Shown one piece after another: positions 28,941 to 40,100 of a stretch of DNA of 64,000 bases (positions within the stretch are counted from its first letter, which is position 1; every line of letters begins with the position of its first letter). The stretch is from Tritrichomonas musculus (lineage: Eukaryota; Parabasalia; Tritrichomonadida; Tritrichomonadidae). The DNA is taken from positions 868,001 through 932,000 of the forward strand of contig JAPFFF010000050.1 of assembly GCA_039105265.1 (NCBI GenBank). Reading direction: 5' to 3'. The translations under genes and the position numbers were made by a program. Below the pieces are notes generated by a model. The model was not told the origin of the DNA, ran no database searches, and worked only from the letters and a program-made list of their open reading frames with translations.

Positions 28941-30908
28941 TTAAGCATAAGAGACGAGAGCTCTTGTTTGTGCTCTCTGTTCCCTGCAGAATGGACACTC
29001 AGTCGCTTCCTCGAACCACTTGTATGCGCATTGCTTGCAGATCGTGTGTCCACATGGCAGGATGATCGTGTTGACAGGTGTTTCGTAACAGATTCCACAT
29101 ATGTTGTCATCTGAGCTGCAGTTGACTCGTTGGACACCTTTCTCGACAGGAAGGTGGCATATTGGACACTGCTCTGGTCTCTCACTCGTGGACATCTTGC
29201 ACCAGCAGCTGTGACAGTACAGGCTGTGTCCACATGGTGAGAAGTGGAGGTCGTTCGCTGGTTTCCCACACTTGATGCAGTCTGCAGGAATTCTCACACT
29301 CATGTCTGATTGCATCTTCTTCCTGCGTGGATTCGCAACAAGCTCGTAAGGACCAACTCCAACAATGAAACAATGTGTCGCGGAGACAAACCACTTCGTA
29401 TCAACTTTGAAAAATCTCAAATCACAATCATTCACTTCTTCTCCATCAAAAAGAAATTCTTCTTCTTGATTATCATCTTTGATTGTTTTCGTTGTTTCTG
29501 TTGTTTTCGCTGCTTTTGATGATTTTGCTGTTGTGTAGTCAAAGAATTCAACGATTGGTGGACTGTTGTCAATCTGTTTGAGCATATTCGTGTGAGCGAC
29601 GTATGACTGGATTGAAGATAATTTGAGAGGAAGTTGAAGGTTGTTGATAAGAACATTTGTGAATTGACCATAACCGCCATGATGCGTCCAAACCGCTGAT
29701 TTGAAAGGACCAAGGATCGTCGTGTCGTTAACGCTCGCAGAGGCAGCCGAATAAACATTGATCCCGATGTCAAAACATCCTGCAAAAATACAACTTTCAA
29801 GTCGACAGAACGAATTGTCACATATTTCAACACCACTGAACTGGCAATCTGTGATGATGCAATTCGTGAACTTTACATTCCTGCTGTCTGAAATTCGGAT
29901 TCCTGCTTCTGCACAATTCCTGATCGTACAACCGTCAACGATAACATCAGATTCACCTCGAATTATGAAACCACTCATCGCAGAAATCTCAAAAAGTGTA
30001 TTCGTCACAATTCCACTCGAACCATCACAAAAAGCCGCAAGTGGCCATTTAGCATCAGAAAAAGTGGAGTTGCGAACGATAGCTCTAGAATTGAGTTGGG
30101 CATTTATTCCATTTCCGTTACAATTGTTGATCGTTGTCCCATCAACAACTATCGTCGCGTTCTCAAGCAAAATGGCTGTATCGTTTGAGTCAACAATTTT
30201 GCAGTTAGCGATCAAGTTTTCATAGGAATCACGGATGGAAACCGCTCCTTTTCCGTTTGACATGAAAAGTGTGTCGTACGCCTTGATCGTGGAGCCGTAG
30301 AGAAAGATCGCACTGTTCGTAGCATTCTTTAATTCGCAATTATTAAGATTGAGCTTTGAATTGACCTCAACCGTTATCAACTCAATTGAACTGGTGTCAA
30401 TAACGGAATTATGGCAGGAACAGACAGAGCTGCCTGTAACGGACATGCAGAACTGTTGGCAGTTGTAAATCTTGCTGTCAATAAGATCGCATTTTGACAT
30501 CGAGTCAACACCTAATCCATATAATTCTGTATTTTGTAATATACAATTCTCGACGGTACACGTGCTTTTATCACCAACTATTAGTAAATAATCAATCCCT
30601 TTCGACGGGTTTTCAAGAGTGCTGTTTTTTATAATAAGTTTTGAGTTTTTTAAATATATATTTCCTTTTAAACGCAAATTTATAATTTCTAAATACGGTA
30701 CATTATCGACAAAAATAGAATGATTTCCATAATCATATTTTTTGTTGAATTCCAGTTTCATCGAGCAGTTTATATGTATATCTTTATTAGTATCATCTAC
30801 TACTGAATCAGGTGATAAAACAATAATTGGATAATCTTCCTCGCTACTAGCAAAGCCTATTCCATCTAGCTTTGAGATATTCATATGATATTTGGAACTT
30901 TCCCTCAT
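28941..30908 (-). CDS. Parallel beta-helix protein with two C-terminal RING fingers
   Basis: The protein has 655 residues. Residues about 60-430 are tandem right-handed beta-helix rungs (SDVIVDGCTIRNCAEAGIRI, SRNVKFTNCIITDCQFSGVE), the pectin-lyase-like fold. After a Lys/Thr linker come two RING-type zinc fingers: residues about 544-586 (CIKCGK...SPCGHSLYCHSCW...CPIC) and about 602-642 (NICGICYETP...LPCGHTICKQCAYKW...CPFC). Both keep their Cys/His ligands, so E3 ubiquitin ligase activity is plausible with the beta-helix as substrate-binding platform; this is inference. No signal peptide or membrane helix is visible, so it is probably cytosolic. Fragments of the same gene lie at 10455-10586 and 25838-26236. 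The ATG is the first in frame. Confidence 0.82.
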   Translation of the reverse strand: MRESSKYHMNISKLDGIGFASSEEDYPIIVLSPDSVVDDTNKDIHINCSMKLEFNKKYDYGNHSIFVDNVPYLEIINLRLKGNIYLKNSKLIIKNSTLENPSKGIDYLLIVGDKSTCTVENCILQNTELYGLGVDSMSKCDLIDSKIYNCQQFCMSVTGSSVCSCHNSVIDTSSIELITVEVNSKLNLNNCELKNATNSAIFLYGSTIKAYDTLFMSNGKGAVSIRDSYENLIANCKIVDSNDTAILLENATIVVDGTTINNCNGNGINAQLNSRAIVRNSTFSDAKWPLAAFCDGSSGIVTNTLFEISAMSGFIIRGESDVIVDGCTIRNCAEAGIRISDSRNVKFTNCIITDCQFSGVEICDNSFCRLESCIFAGCFDIGINVYSAASASVNDTTILGPFKSAVWTHHGGYGQFTNVLINNLQLPLKLSSIQSYVAHTNMLKQIDNSPPIVEFFDYTTAKSSKAAKTTETTKTIKDDNQEEEFLFDGEEVNDCDLRFFKVDTKWFVSATHCFIVGVGPYELVANPRRKKMQSDMSVRIPADCIKCGKPANDLHFSPCGHSLYCHSCWCKMSTSERPEQCPICHLPVEKGVQRVNCSSDDNICGICYETPVNTIILPCGHTICKQCAYKWFEEATECPFCREQRAQTRALVSYA

Positions 30909-31291
30909 TTTTTTAGAAAAAATTTCTTTTGACCAATTAGATGAATTTTGAAAGTTTTTCTTTCAAAGAAATTTCGTTGTAATCGTAAATTGAATCATTA
31001 TTTTTTAAAGAAAAAAAATATGTAAATATCATTATAAAATTGATTTAATTGATTCATTATAATATAAATAGTTTTAAATATAAATATAATATTTTTATTT
31101 TATAACAAACATAATTGTTACCTATAAAAAATTGGAAAATATTGATATTTTCATTTGTGTTGAATTCAATTAAATAAATATATTTATATTAATTATATCT
31201 TACTTATTTTTTTAATTTGATATAATATTAATTTAAATACTAAATATTTTGCTAATAAGAACAAATTTTTTTAAATTATATTAATAATTGT
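30909..31291. other. AT-rich intergenic
   Basis: 383 bp between two minus-strand genes; no gene or repeat is seen. It must contain the promoter of the RING gene and the 3' end of the DUF4419 gene. Confidence 0.4.
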
Positions 31292-32392
31292 TTACTTATT
31301 CCAACCTTTTGTTATTCTTCTTCCTAATACATTTTTATTTTCTGGTTCTTTTCTAATAATCCATCCGATTTCTGGTTTCATACTTAATGTTTTTTCATCT
31401 TGTTTCATTCCAACAAATCCAGCCAAAAATTCACATTTAATTGGTTCAATCTTTGATTCATCTTGTCCTGGGTGATCTAATATTTTCAAATCAAATGGAA
31501 CTGTTAACATTTCACTTGGCATTTGTGTTTTCGTGAAAATTTTTCCATTTGTATATTCACCATTATCATCATATGGGAAAAAGTTAGTGAACCAACCGTC
31601 AACATATCCAGGATCATAAAAACCATTATCATCTTTGATTTTAATCATTTGAAGCCAGAATTCTCTATCAACATTTCCTTTCTTTGTTTCAATGATTTTA
31701 TTGATGATTGGAGTCACTTTTTCAATCCAAAACTCGAGTTTATATTTCTTCAAATCTTGAAGTTTTTGGTTGATTTTCTGCCAATCTTCGACTGAACCTT
31801 CAATTGTAACGTATGGCAAACCGCAACCGCCCATCAAAACTTTGCATTTGAAGTAGTGTTTCAAAGCCGACATGATGCTGATCTGGCCAACTGCCAGCGA
31901 GACTTGTGTCGTTGTTGTGAAGTCTGGTGTCAATGTATCAGTGATGTTTTTGCCCGTGAATTCTGTGATTTGCTCGACAAAGGAAGGAAAGATCGTCATC
32001 CAATCTTCGGCTGTTGCTTCGAAAACATTCAAATCGAGTCTTTCAACGGTCATCTCTTTCTGCCCGTCGAAATTGACGAACATGTGCCTGAGCTCTTCAG
32101 CATGGCCACATACGTGGAATGAAAAGCCTTGGACAATGAGAAGCCAAATGATATCTGGAGATATTGTGATTGGTCTGTGATTCTTGTAAGCATCGAGGTA
32201 TCCTTGGTATACTGGATGATCTTTGTAATCAAAAATGATTTTTTCATCAAGTTTCATTGATGATGAAAAAATGTTGCCATACATATCTTTGATTGACTCA
32301 GCGTTATCTTTAACAGGCTTTATGTCTACTTGTGTCATGTTCTTTTTCTCTGTTTCAAGAGGAATGGTCATTGATTCGTATGTCATTTCCAT
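31292..32392 (-). CDS. DUF4419 family protein
   Basis: The protein has 366 residues, about the usual family length. It matches DUF4419 (PF14388) by its landmarks: HPVYQGYLDAYKNHRPITIS, PDIIWLLIVQGFSFHVCGHA, a middle TTTTQVSLAVGQISIMSAL, GGCGLPYVTIEGSVEDW, and DPGYVDGWFTNFFPYDDNGE. The family occurs in fungi, bacteria and protists; its biochemical role is unknown. There is no signal peptide or transmembrane segment. A textbook initiator (TCATTTCATTA) lies 14-24 nt upstream of the ATG, supporting this start. Confidence 0.85.
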   Translation of the reverse strand: MEMTYESMTIPLETEKKNMTQVDIKPVKDNAESIKDMYGNIFSSSMKLDEKIIFDYKDHPVYQGYLDAYKNHRPITISPDIIWLLIVQGFSFHVCGHAEELRHMFVNFDGQKEMTVERLDLNVFEATAEDWMTIFPSFVEQITEFTGKNITDTLTPDFTTTTQVSLAVGQISIMSALKHYFKCKVLMGGCGLPYVTIEGSVEDWQKINQKLQDLKKYKLEFWIEKVTPIINKIIETKKGNVDREFWLQMIKIKDDNGFYDPGYVDGWFTNFFPYDDNGEYTNGKIFTKTQMPSEMLTVPFDLKILDHPGQDESKIEPIKCEFLAGFVGMKQDEKTLSMKPEIGWIIRKEPENKNVLGRRITKGWNK

Positions 32393-32405
32393 TTGTTCTT
32401 TAAAA

Positions 32406-32416
32406 TAATGAAATGA
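32406..32416 (-). promoter_or_regulatory. Initiator (Inr) of the DUF4419 gene
   Basis: The minus strand reads TCATTTCATTA, a close match to the trichomonad initiator consensus TCA(+1)YTWYTCATTA. The +1 A is 22 nt before the ATG. Confidence 0.7.
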
Positions 32417-32572
32417 AAAAAATTTTTAGCTAAAAAGATGATAAAAATTTTTGGTGTCAATTTTTTATAATTGGTCAAAATTTGAAGGGTGGGCATAATT
32501 ATTAAGTATAAAATAAATAGGTTTTAATATTATATTTTGTTATCATAATTAAGTATGTTTGCAACTAAAAAT

Positions 32573-33159
32573 CAGGGATGGTTACCGTTACTAATCGGTA
32601 AACATTTAAACGTTCTCTACCGTACCGGTATTACCTTTAAAACTGCCAGTATATGGTAATACCAGTACACTTACCGATTTACCAGGAGAAATGTTACCGG
32701 AAATGATGTGAAACTTTCAGTAAAACATCGGTATTTATTTTTTGATGATATTATAACATACTTTTCAAAAAATCATTCTAAATTAAATATGTTTGAGGCT
32801 TGTTATAATGTCAAATTAGAATACCAGTTTAATTATATAATTTTAATTTATTTCATTATATAAATTCTATTTTATATTTAATTATCTTAAGCCTAAAAAA
32901 ATATTAAAAGTCATAGCTTAAAATTTTAACTCAAAATTATAATTATTATATCAATATGGAATTACCGGTAATTACCAGTAATCATAAAAAAATACATTTT
33001 ACTACTTTTATGAAAAAAATCGGTATTAAATTTTTACTGGCGGTTATTTTAAACGTATTTACCGGTACATACTTAATACTCCAAAAAAAATACCAGTATT
33101 TACTGCTTACCAGTAGCATTCCGGTAAACGGTAAAAACTGATCTCGGTAGCCATCCCTG
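32573..33159. mobile_element. hAT-type MITE with 8-bp target duplication
   Basis: A 587-bp non-coding element with terminal inverted repeats CAGGGATGGTTACCG (left) and CAGGGATGGCTACCG (right, minus strand). Both sides carry the same 8-bp target duplication CTAAAAAT (32565-32572 and 33160-33167). Terminus CAGGG and an 8-bp duplication point to the hAT superfamily. Inside are many dispersed TACCGGTA-like motifs. Confidence 0.92.
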
Positions 33160-33245
33160 CTAAAAATTTAATAATTTACTATAATAACAATAATATATTT
33201 GTTTTTTTTTTTTTTTTTCTAATTGAATAACCAAAATTTTAAAGT

Positions 33246-33273
33246 GCACTTTTGCAAAAAATACCATGAGTAA
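33246..33273. repeat. Short dispersed repeat shared with 60559-60586
   Basis: 28 bp (GCACTTTTGCAAAAAATACC followed by ATGAGTAA) recur in inverted orientation at 60559-60586 with two mismatches. They may be the end of an otherwise unrecognised element family. A poly(T) run lies just before, near 33203-33219. Confidence 0.45.
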
Positions 33274-33322
33274 CTACTCATTCTTTTTTAATATTTTTTC
33301 ATAAATAATTTTTTTTATAAAT

Positions 33323-34124
33323 CAGGGTTGTGTATCGATCCTCTCCGGTAGCGGTTATTTTCCCGATAAAATATCGATATTACCGGCTCTAACCGCCGGT
33401 AACGGTATTTATCGATAAAAAACCGAAGTATCGATACAAAAGTGGAGAATTTGTATCGAATGTCAGGTTTTTTGTCGGTATTTTTTTAACAAAAAATGTA
33501 TCGGATTCATTTAAAGATGATTAAAAAAATTTATAAGGTTCTAATAAATATTGTTAATTCTCTTTAATTACATATTTTACAACAAATAATCATCATAATA
33601 ATTGAATAATCAATGGTTTCTGAAATATCGTAAATTTTATCATCTTTATGTCAATTTCTATTTGTAGATAAATATAACATTCCAGAACTATTGAATTAAC
33701 TATTAATATGAGAAAGTACATAATATATATAAATTTTATTGTTTTTAATGATAATAATGATATCGAAAATTTGGATTGTTTAATGAAAATGAATATGACG
33801 AGATTTCTGAAGAAGAAAGACAATAATATACTTTTTATAGGCTAGTAATTATATTTATAATTAAAATTTTTATTTAAAATTAAATAATCAAATGTTTTAA
33901 TATTTTTATTCATTATTTATTAATAAAATTTATATATTAAAATACCGTATCGATACTGATAAAAAGTATTATAAAGTACTTTTTTAATAACCGCTGATAC
34001 TCTAAAAATACCGAAGCACTTTTGTATCGATACTAAAAAATACCGAGCAAAAAAGTATCGATATTTACCGAATACCGATACTTCTTCGGTAACCGGTATT
34101 TAGTCGTATCGATAAACAACGCTG
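33323..34124. mobile_element. hAT-type MITE with 8-bp target duplication
   Basis: An 802-bp non-coding element. Ends are CAGGGTTGTGTATCGAT (left) and CAGCGTTGTTTATCGAT (right, minus strand). Both flanks carry the 8-bp duplication TTATAAAT (33315-33322 and 34125-34132). Subterminal regions are rich in ATCGATA and TACCGGT motifs, probable transposase binding sites. Its right 471 bp match the truncated copy at 3143-3613. Confidence 0.92.
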
Positions 34125-34183
34125 TTATAAATCGATATTGGTCTTTATTTTAAGAAAAATTAGATTATTCTTCTTATTTCCTA

Positions 34184-36846
34184 CAGTAGTGTTTTTAATA
34201 TGGTAACGGTATTTAAAGTGGTAACGCTTTTTTTTTAGAAAAAAAAATTTAAAAATACAAAATTTAATTTTTTTCGACATAAAACAGAGTTTATTTAAAT
34301 TAAATTATATAATAATATTTACCATTATTTATATGATATTAATCACAAGGTTGTGTATCTATCTGTCTCAAATCACCAAAGTTTTTCGTCAATCAATGAA
34401 AAAAATTAAAGCATGATTATAAACATGTACATCAAAGTAATATTTTATTTAAGAATATAAACATATTATATATTATGAGATACAGCTCGGAATTACTACT
34501 GCAGGCCCATTCAATTTTTTGTCTTCTTATGACTGCGATTTGGGATTTTGCTCAAAATTGTCAAATTAAAAATTTTTGATATATAAAAATTTTGAAAAAT
34601 TTTGCTTTCATTAAAATTTTGAGAAATTATAACAAAAAATTCAAAATGCTAACAAAAGCATTCAAAATTAATAAAATAATATAAATAAAGTATTAAAAAT
34701 AATTAAAATAATATAAATAAAATATTCAAAAAATATATTTCTAAATAGAAAATTTCAGATTAGAATTCAAAATTAATTTATTTTTTCTGAATAATTATTT
34801 TTTGATTCTATTTAATTCTTAGTATTTAATATACAAATTTTCAATTTGCTTTAAATCAGTAAAAAAGTATGAATTAACTTAATGATAATGTGAACATTAA
34901 AAAAATATTAGAAAGTCATAATAAATAACATTTAATATTAAATTCACCATAATTTTAATCAATAACCTCTTTTAAGGCAAAAAATAGGTCAATAATAATT
35001 GAATTCTTATTACTGTAAACCGCTAACTGCAGTAATAACGGCTACTTTTTCACCTATTTATGGTAAATTTGAATTGAATACCTTATTACTACAAACCGCT
35101 AACTGCAGTAATTGAAACTTTTTGGCCTTTTTAAAGTCAAATATTTTTGACCTTCAGATCGTTTATATTTGTATAACAATGAATGATAATTATATTGAAC
35201 TTTTTGAGAATAAAATTTTTATAAATGAATAAATCCAAGTTTTATTTTATCATAATTAAGAGAATGATACGATTTTCAACTAAAGAACACAATTGAAAAA
35301 AATATTAAAATTTTAAATTTTTAAATTTTTAAAAATTTTTGAAAATTTTCAAATTGCTCTTTTATTTGCTTATTACTGTAAAATAACGCAACAGTAATAA
35401 TTCCGAGCTGTATTATGAGAATATTAATAATTATTAATTAAATTTGTAAAAATAAAATTGTTGACTATAAAAAGGAGTATATCTTTGATATTTTGGAGAC
35501 CGTTTACTTTTCATGATAAAGAATTGATTCATTTATCTATAAAATGCTGTTATTTATAAATAATATTTATAAAAACATATTTGCATTTAAAGATGTATTT
35601 AACTTATTAGAAGTCAGAGTTGATTTTCATTCTGAGACTTATTGAGAGAACTTTTTCATCATCTTTCAATTTTGTGCTATCTTTATCCCGACAACATAAC
35701 AGATTACTGTAATTACAAATTAAAAATTAGTTAAAAACTATTAAAACATATTTATATATTGATATAATGCAATAAGATAATATGTTTTGCACAAGATAAT
35801 GGTTTATCTTCATCAATTGATAAACGTCCAAAAATTATAAACGAACAGCAAAACAAATATTCAAATTTTTTTTTTTTTAGACAATTTTTATCTCTTATGT
35901 TTCAGCATTTTATATACATATTTATTTCATTAATAAATTTCATTGATACTTTTTCAAATTCGATTTTTATAGAAAAAATAATCATATTATAATCATTAGA
36001 TAATTCATCGTTTTTTATTATCAAAATCATTGAATTGATATAATATCGAACTAAAATTCGATATTACATCCTTTTGATTCTTTTTGGTGAGAAAGAGAAA
36101 AATTATGAAATTTTTTTGCTTACAACTATGTATTTTTCAGTTTTTGAGATCATTATAAGAATAGGAAACTTCTAGTATAGATTATTACTTTTATGTTATT
36201 ATTTTAATAATACAGCGCAATAAACTATATATTTATATAATAAAGATAAATTGATCAATCTTCTAATTTAGGTTATAATTCAATTTAATTTGAGCCTTTC
36301 AAAGCATATTCATTTGACCTATAAAAAGCATTATGCTTGAGTTAAAAGTAAATAGTATAGTAAAATAATAAAATTCTTCTAATATACAATCAAATATAAA
36401 AAGGATTTAAGGAAATAATCAAAAGCACTCAGAAGAATTTTTTATTTTGTATAAACACTTATGAAAATGGTTACATTTTTTAAATAATTTTTATTTTTCA
36501 AAAGAAAGTATTTATCATTTATAATTAAATGATGAATAAATTATGAATGATGAATAGATGCTAAACTAATTATATAAGAAAATATCAAAAATTTTAAAAA
36601 GGTAATGAAGTAATTTGATTTTAACTTTTTAAATTGGTTGATGAAAAACTTTGGTGATTTGAGACAGATAGATACACAACCTTGTGATTAATATCATATA
36701 AATAATGGTAAATATTATTATATAATTTAATTTAAATAAACTCTGTTTTATGTCGAAAAAAATTAAATTTTGTATTTTTAAATTTTTTTTTCTAAAAAAA
36801 AAGCGTTACCACTTTAAATACCGTTACCATATTAAAAACACTACTG
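34184..36846. mobile_element. Mariner-type non-autonomous element with ~210-bp inverted repeats
   Basis: Inverted repeats of about 210 bp (34184 to about 34395, and about 36640 to 36846) start CAGTAGTGTTTTTAATATGG and are nearly identical. TA flanks both ends (34182-34183 and 36847-36848), as expected of Tc1/mariner insertion. The 2.2-kb interior has no transposase and contains a second, nested element at 34480-35412. Confidence 0.8.
34480..35412. mobile_element. TIR element nested in the mariner-type element
   Basis: A 933-bp element starting TACAGCTCGGAATTA, with its reverse complement at the right end. The 8-bp target duplication TTATGAGA is exact on both sides (34472-34479 and 35413-35420). 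Inside, a motif reading ACCGCTAACTGCAGTAAT is present twice (near 35018 and 35093). Having its own duplication shows that it inserted after the outer element. The family is undetermined; an 8-bp duplication allows hAT. Confidence 0.88.
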
Positions 36847-37104
36847 TACAATTAATTATAAAATCATCACGTATAATATCTTTTAAATACCTCATTGATA
36901 ATAATTTCTGATTATTCGGTGAAAAAAGTTTAAATATCAACATAAACTATGAATCATTTCGTGCATATATGATTACGATAGTTTATAATAGTTTTTTTTT
37001 TGGTTAAAAATGAGAAAAATAAAAAAAAAAATTATATTGTTAAATATTGTTTAAATAAGTATAAAATATCTTTTTTCTTTAATATGAATTTTAAATAGTG
37101 ATTT
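36847..37104. other. AT-rich spacer after the transposon cluster
   Basis: About 260 bp of A/T-rich DNA before the end of the next minus-strand gene. Nothing else is seen. Confidence 0.4.
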
Positions 37105-40100
37105 TTATTCAATTATTTGATTATATGAACCAATTAATTTTGTCAATTTTTTGGGAATCATAATAATTAAATTAGGGCAGTCATCGAATGCTGTCCGATT
37201 TATTGATTCCAATTTTGATTCATCAGGAATTTCAATAATTCGAAGATTTTGGCATTTTTCAAATGCTTTTTCATTAATTTTCGAAACATTTGGTGGAATT
37301 GAAAATTCGTGAATCATTGAATAATAAAAAACTCTTTTTTCAATCACCTTCAATTTTGAATTTGAGTGAATTTCAACTCTTTGAAGATTAAAGCAACAGT
37401 AAAATGCATCTTGTTCTATTACACTAACACTAGATGGGATAAAAATTTTATTGATTTTTAATCTTGAAAATGCGGCTTCTTCTATTTTTTGTAAACATGA
37501 ATTAAGTGGAATATCAATTTTTTGAAGGCATTCGCAATTATTAAATGCTTCTTTACTTATTATCGTAACACCAGCAGGAATAAAAATTGTTTTAATTTTT
37601 GAAAACATAAATGCTTTACTCTCAATGACTTTTAACTTAGAATTTGTTGGAATTTCTACTTTTTGAAGATTTTTGCAATATTGAAATGCATAAGGTCCAA
37701 TTTTAATAACACTCGCGGGAATGTAAATACTTTTGATATTTGTGGAACCAAATGCACAATGTTTTATATTTTGTAAATTTGAATTTGTTGGAATTTCAAC
37801 TTTTTGAAGATTTTTACAATTTGCAAATGCAAGAGTTCCAATTTTAACAACACTCGCTGGAATATTGATTTCTTTTATATTTTTCAGATCACTAAATGCA
37901 ATTCTACTAATTACTTGCAAGTTAGAGTTTGGTGAAAATGTGATTTTTTGGAGATTTTGGAAGTTACTAAATGCAAAAGGTGGAATAATTTTAATATTCG
38001 ATGGAATGATCACTTCTTCGATATCTCGTCGTATGAAATAAAGAACATCAAAATTATCACTCTTTTCATCACTTTTTCCAAGCAAGAATTTATCATCTTT
38101 GAATATGAATTTATTATTTAATGGTGAAATTATAATTCTATTCAATTTTGATGCACCTTTACACCATTCATCATCTAAATAACTTAAATCTTTTGGAAGA
38201 TATATTTCTTTTATGATTGTTCCTTGAAATGCTCCATTTTCGATTGATTGCAATTTTGATTTCTCTGGAATTTCAATTTTACGAAGTTTTTTACAATCAT
38301 TAAATGCGTACTTGTAGATTTTCTCAACACTTTCTGGAATAGAAATTTCACTGATACTTGTTGCTTTGAATGCCAACTCATCAATCATTTGTAATCTTGA
38401 ATTTAATTGAAATTCTACTTTTCGAAGATTTTTACAATCATAAAATGCATATTGGCCTATTCTTGTAACACTTGATGGAATAAAAATTCCTTCAATGTTT
38501 AACTCCTTAAATGCATATTCATCAATGATTTGTAATTTCGATTCTGGTGGAATTTCAATTTTTTGAAGATTTTTGCATTCATCAAATTGTTTTTTTATAA
38601 TTTTTGTAACACTTGGTGGAATTTTTATTTCTTGGACACCTGAATCTTGGAATATTTTTGGCCTGATTGTGCTGATATTTGTTGGAAATTCGAATTTAAG
38701 AAGATTCTTGCAGGAATAAAAAGTATATTCTCCTATTTCTCTAACACCTGCTGGTATATAAATTTTATTTATTAATGTTCGACAAAATGCAGAACGTTCG
38801 ATCGTTTGCAATTTCGAGTCGGGTTCAAATTCGATTTTCTGAAGATTTTCACAACAATGAAACGCAAAGTTGCCTATTTTTGTGACACTAGATGGAATGA
38901 TTATTTCTTTGATACACGTTTTTGAAAATGCTGCTTCTTCAATCGTTTGTAAATTTGAATTTGGTTCAAACACGATTTTACGGAGCATTTTGCAACTTTG
39001 AAATGCACACGATTTGATGATTTTGATATTTGATGGAATGATCGCTTCTTTGAGATTTCGTATTGCAAAATAAAGAACATCAAAATTGTCACTTTTTTCA
39101 TCACTTTTTCCAAGCAAATATTTTTCATCTTTGAATACAAATCTATCGTTTAATGGTGAAACTATGATTTTAGTTAAATAGTCTATGGTGAAGCACCATC
39201 TAAATTCTAAATTTTTCAAATATTTAGGAATATAAAGTTCTTTGATAAATGAAAAAGAAAATGCACTTTCTTCGATCGTTTTTAATTTTGAGTCTGGTTC
39301 AAATTCGATTTTTGGGAGATTACCACAGTTAAAAAATGCACTTGTACAAATTTTTTTGACATTAGATGGAATGATTATTTCATTGATACCCGATTCTGAA
39401 AATGTTTCTTTTTCAATTGCTTGTAAATTTGAATTTGGCTCAAATTCGATTTTCTGAAGATTTTCACAACAACGAAACGCAAAGTTGCCTATTTTTGTGA
39501 CACTAGATGGAATGATTATTTCTTTGATACACATTTTTGAAAATGCTGCTTCTTCGATTGTTTGTAAATTTGAATTTGGCTCAAACACGATTTTACGGAG
39601 CATTTCGCAATTTTGAAATGCACACGATTTGATGATTTTGATATTTGATGGAATGATCGCTTCTTCAAGATTTCGTATTGCAAAATAAAGAACATCAAAA
39701 TTCTCACTTTTTTCATCACTTTTTCCAAGCAAATATTTTTCATCTTTGAATACAAATCTATCGTTTAATGGTGAAACTATAATTTTATTCAATTTTAATA
39801 AACAATCGCACCATCTATCTTCTAAATTTGTTAATCCTTTTGGAAGATAAAGTTCCTCGATATCCGAACCGATAAATGCTCTTTTCCCTATTGTTTGTAA
39901 ATTTGAATTTGTTGGAATTTCTATTTTTTGAAACCCATGAGAAGTTAACCTTTTACTTTTGCCAATTTTTATGACACTTGGTGGAATAGAAAATTCTTTC
40001 ACTTTCGGCATATCAAATGAATTCATTCCAATCGTTTGGATTTTAGAATCTGGTGGAAATTCGATTTTTTGAAGATCTGCACAGTAAAAAAATGCTTTTT

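Noticed and set aside
32956-33141. 61-codon plus-strand frame
   Set aside because: Lies wholly inside the hAT-type MITE and reads its TACCGG-rich terminal repeats.
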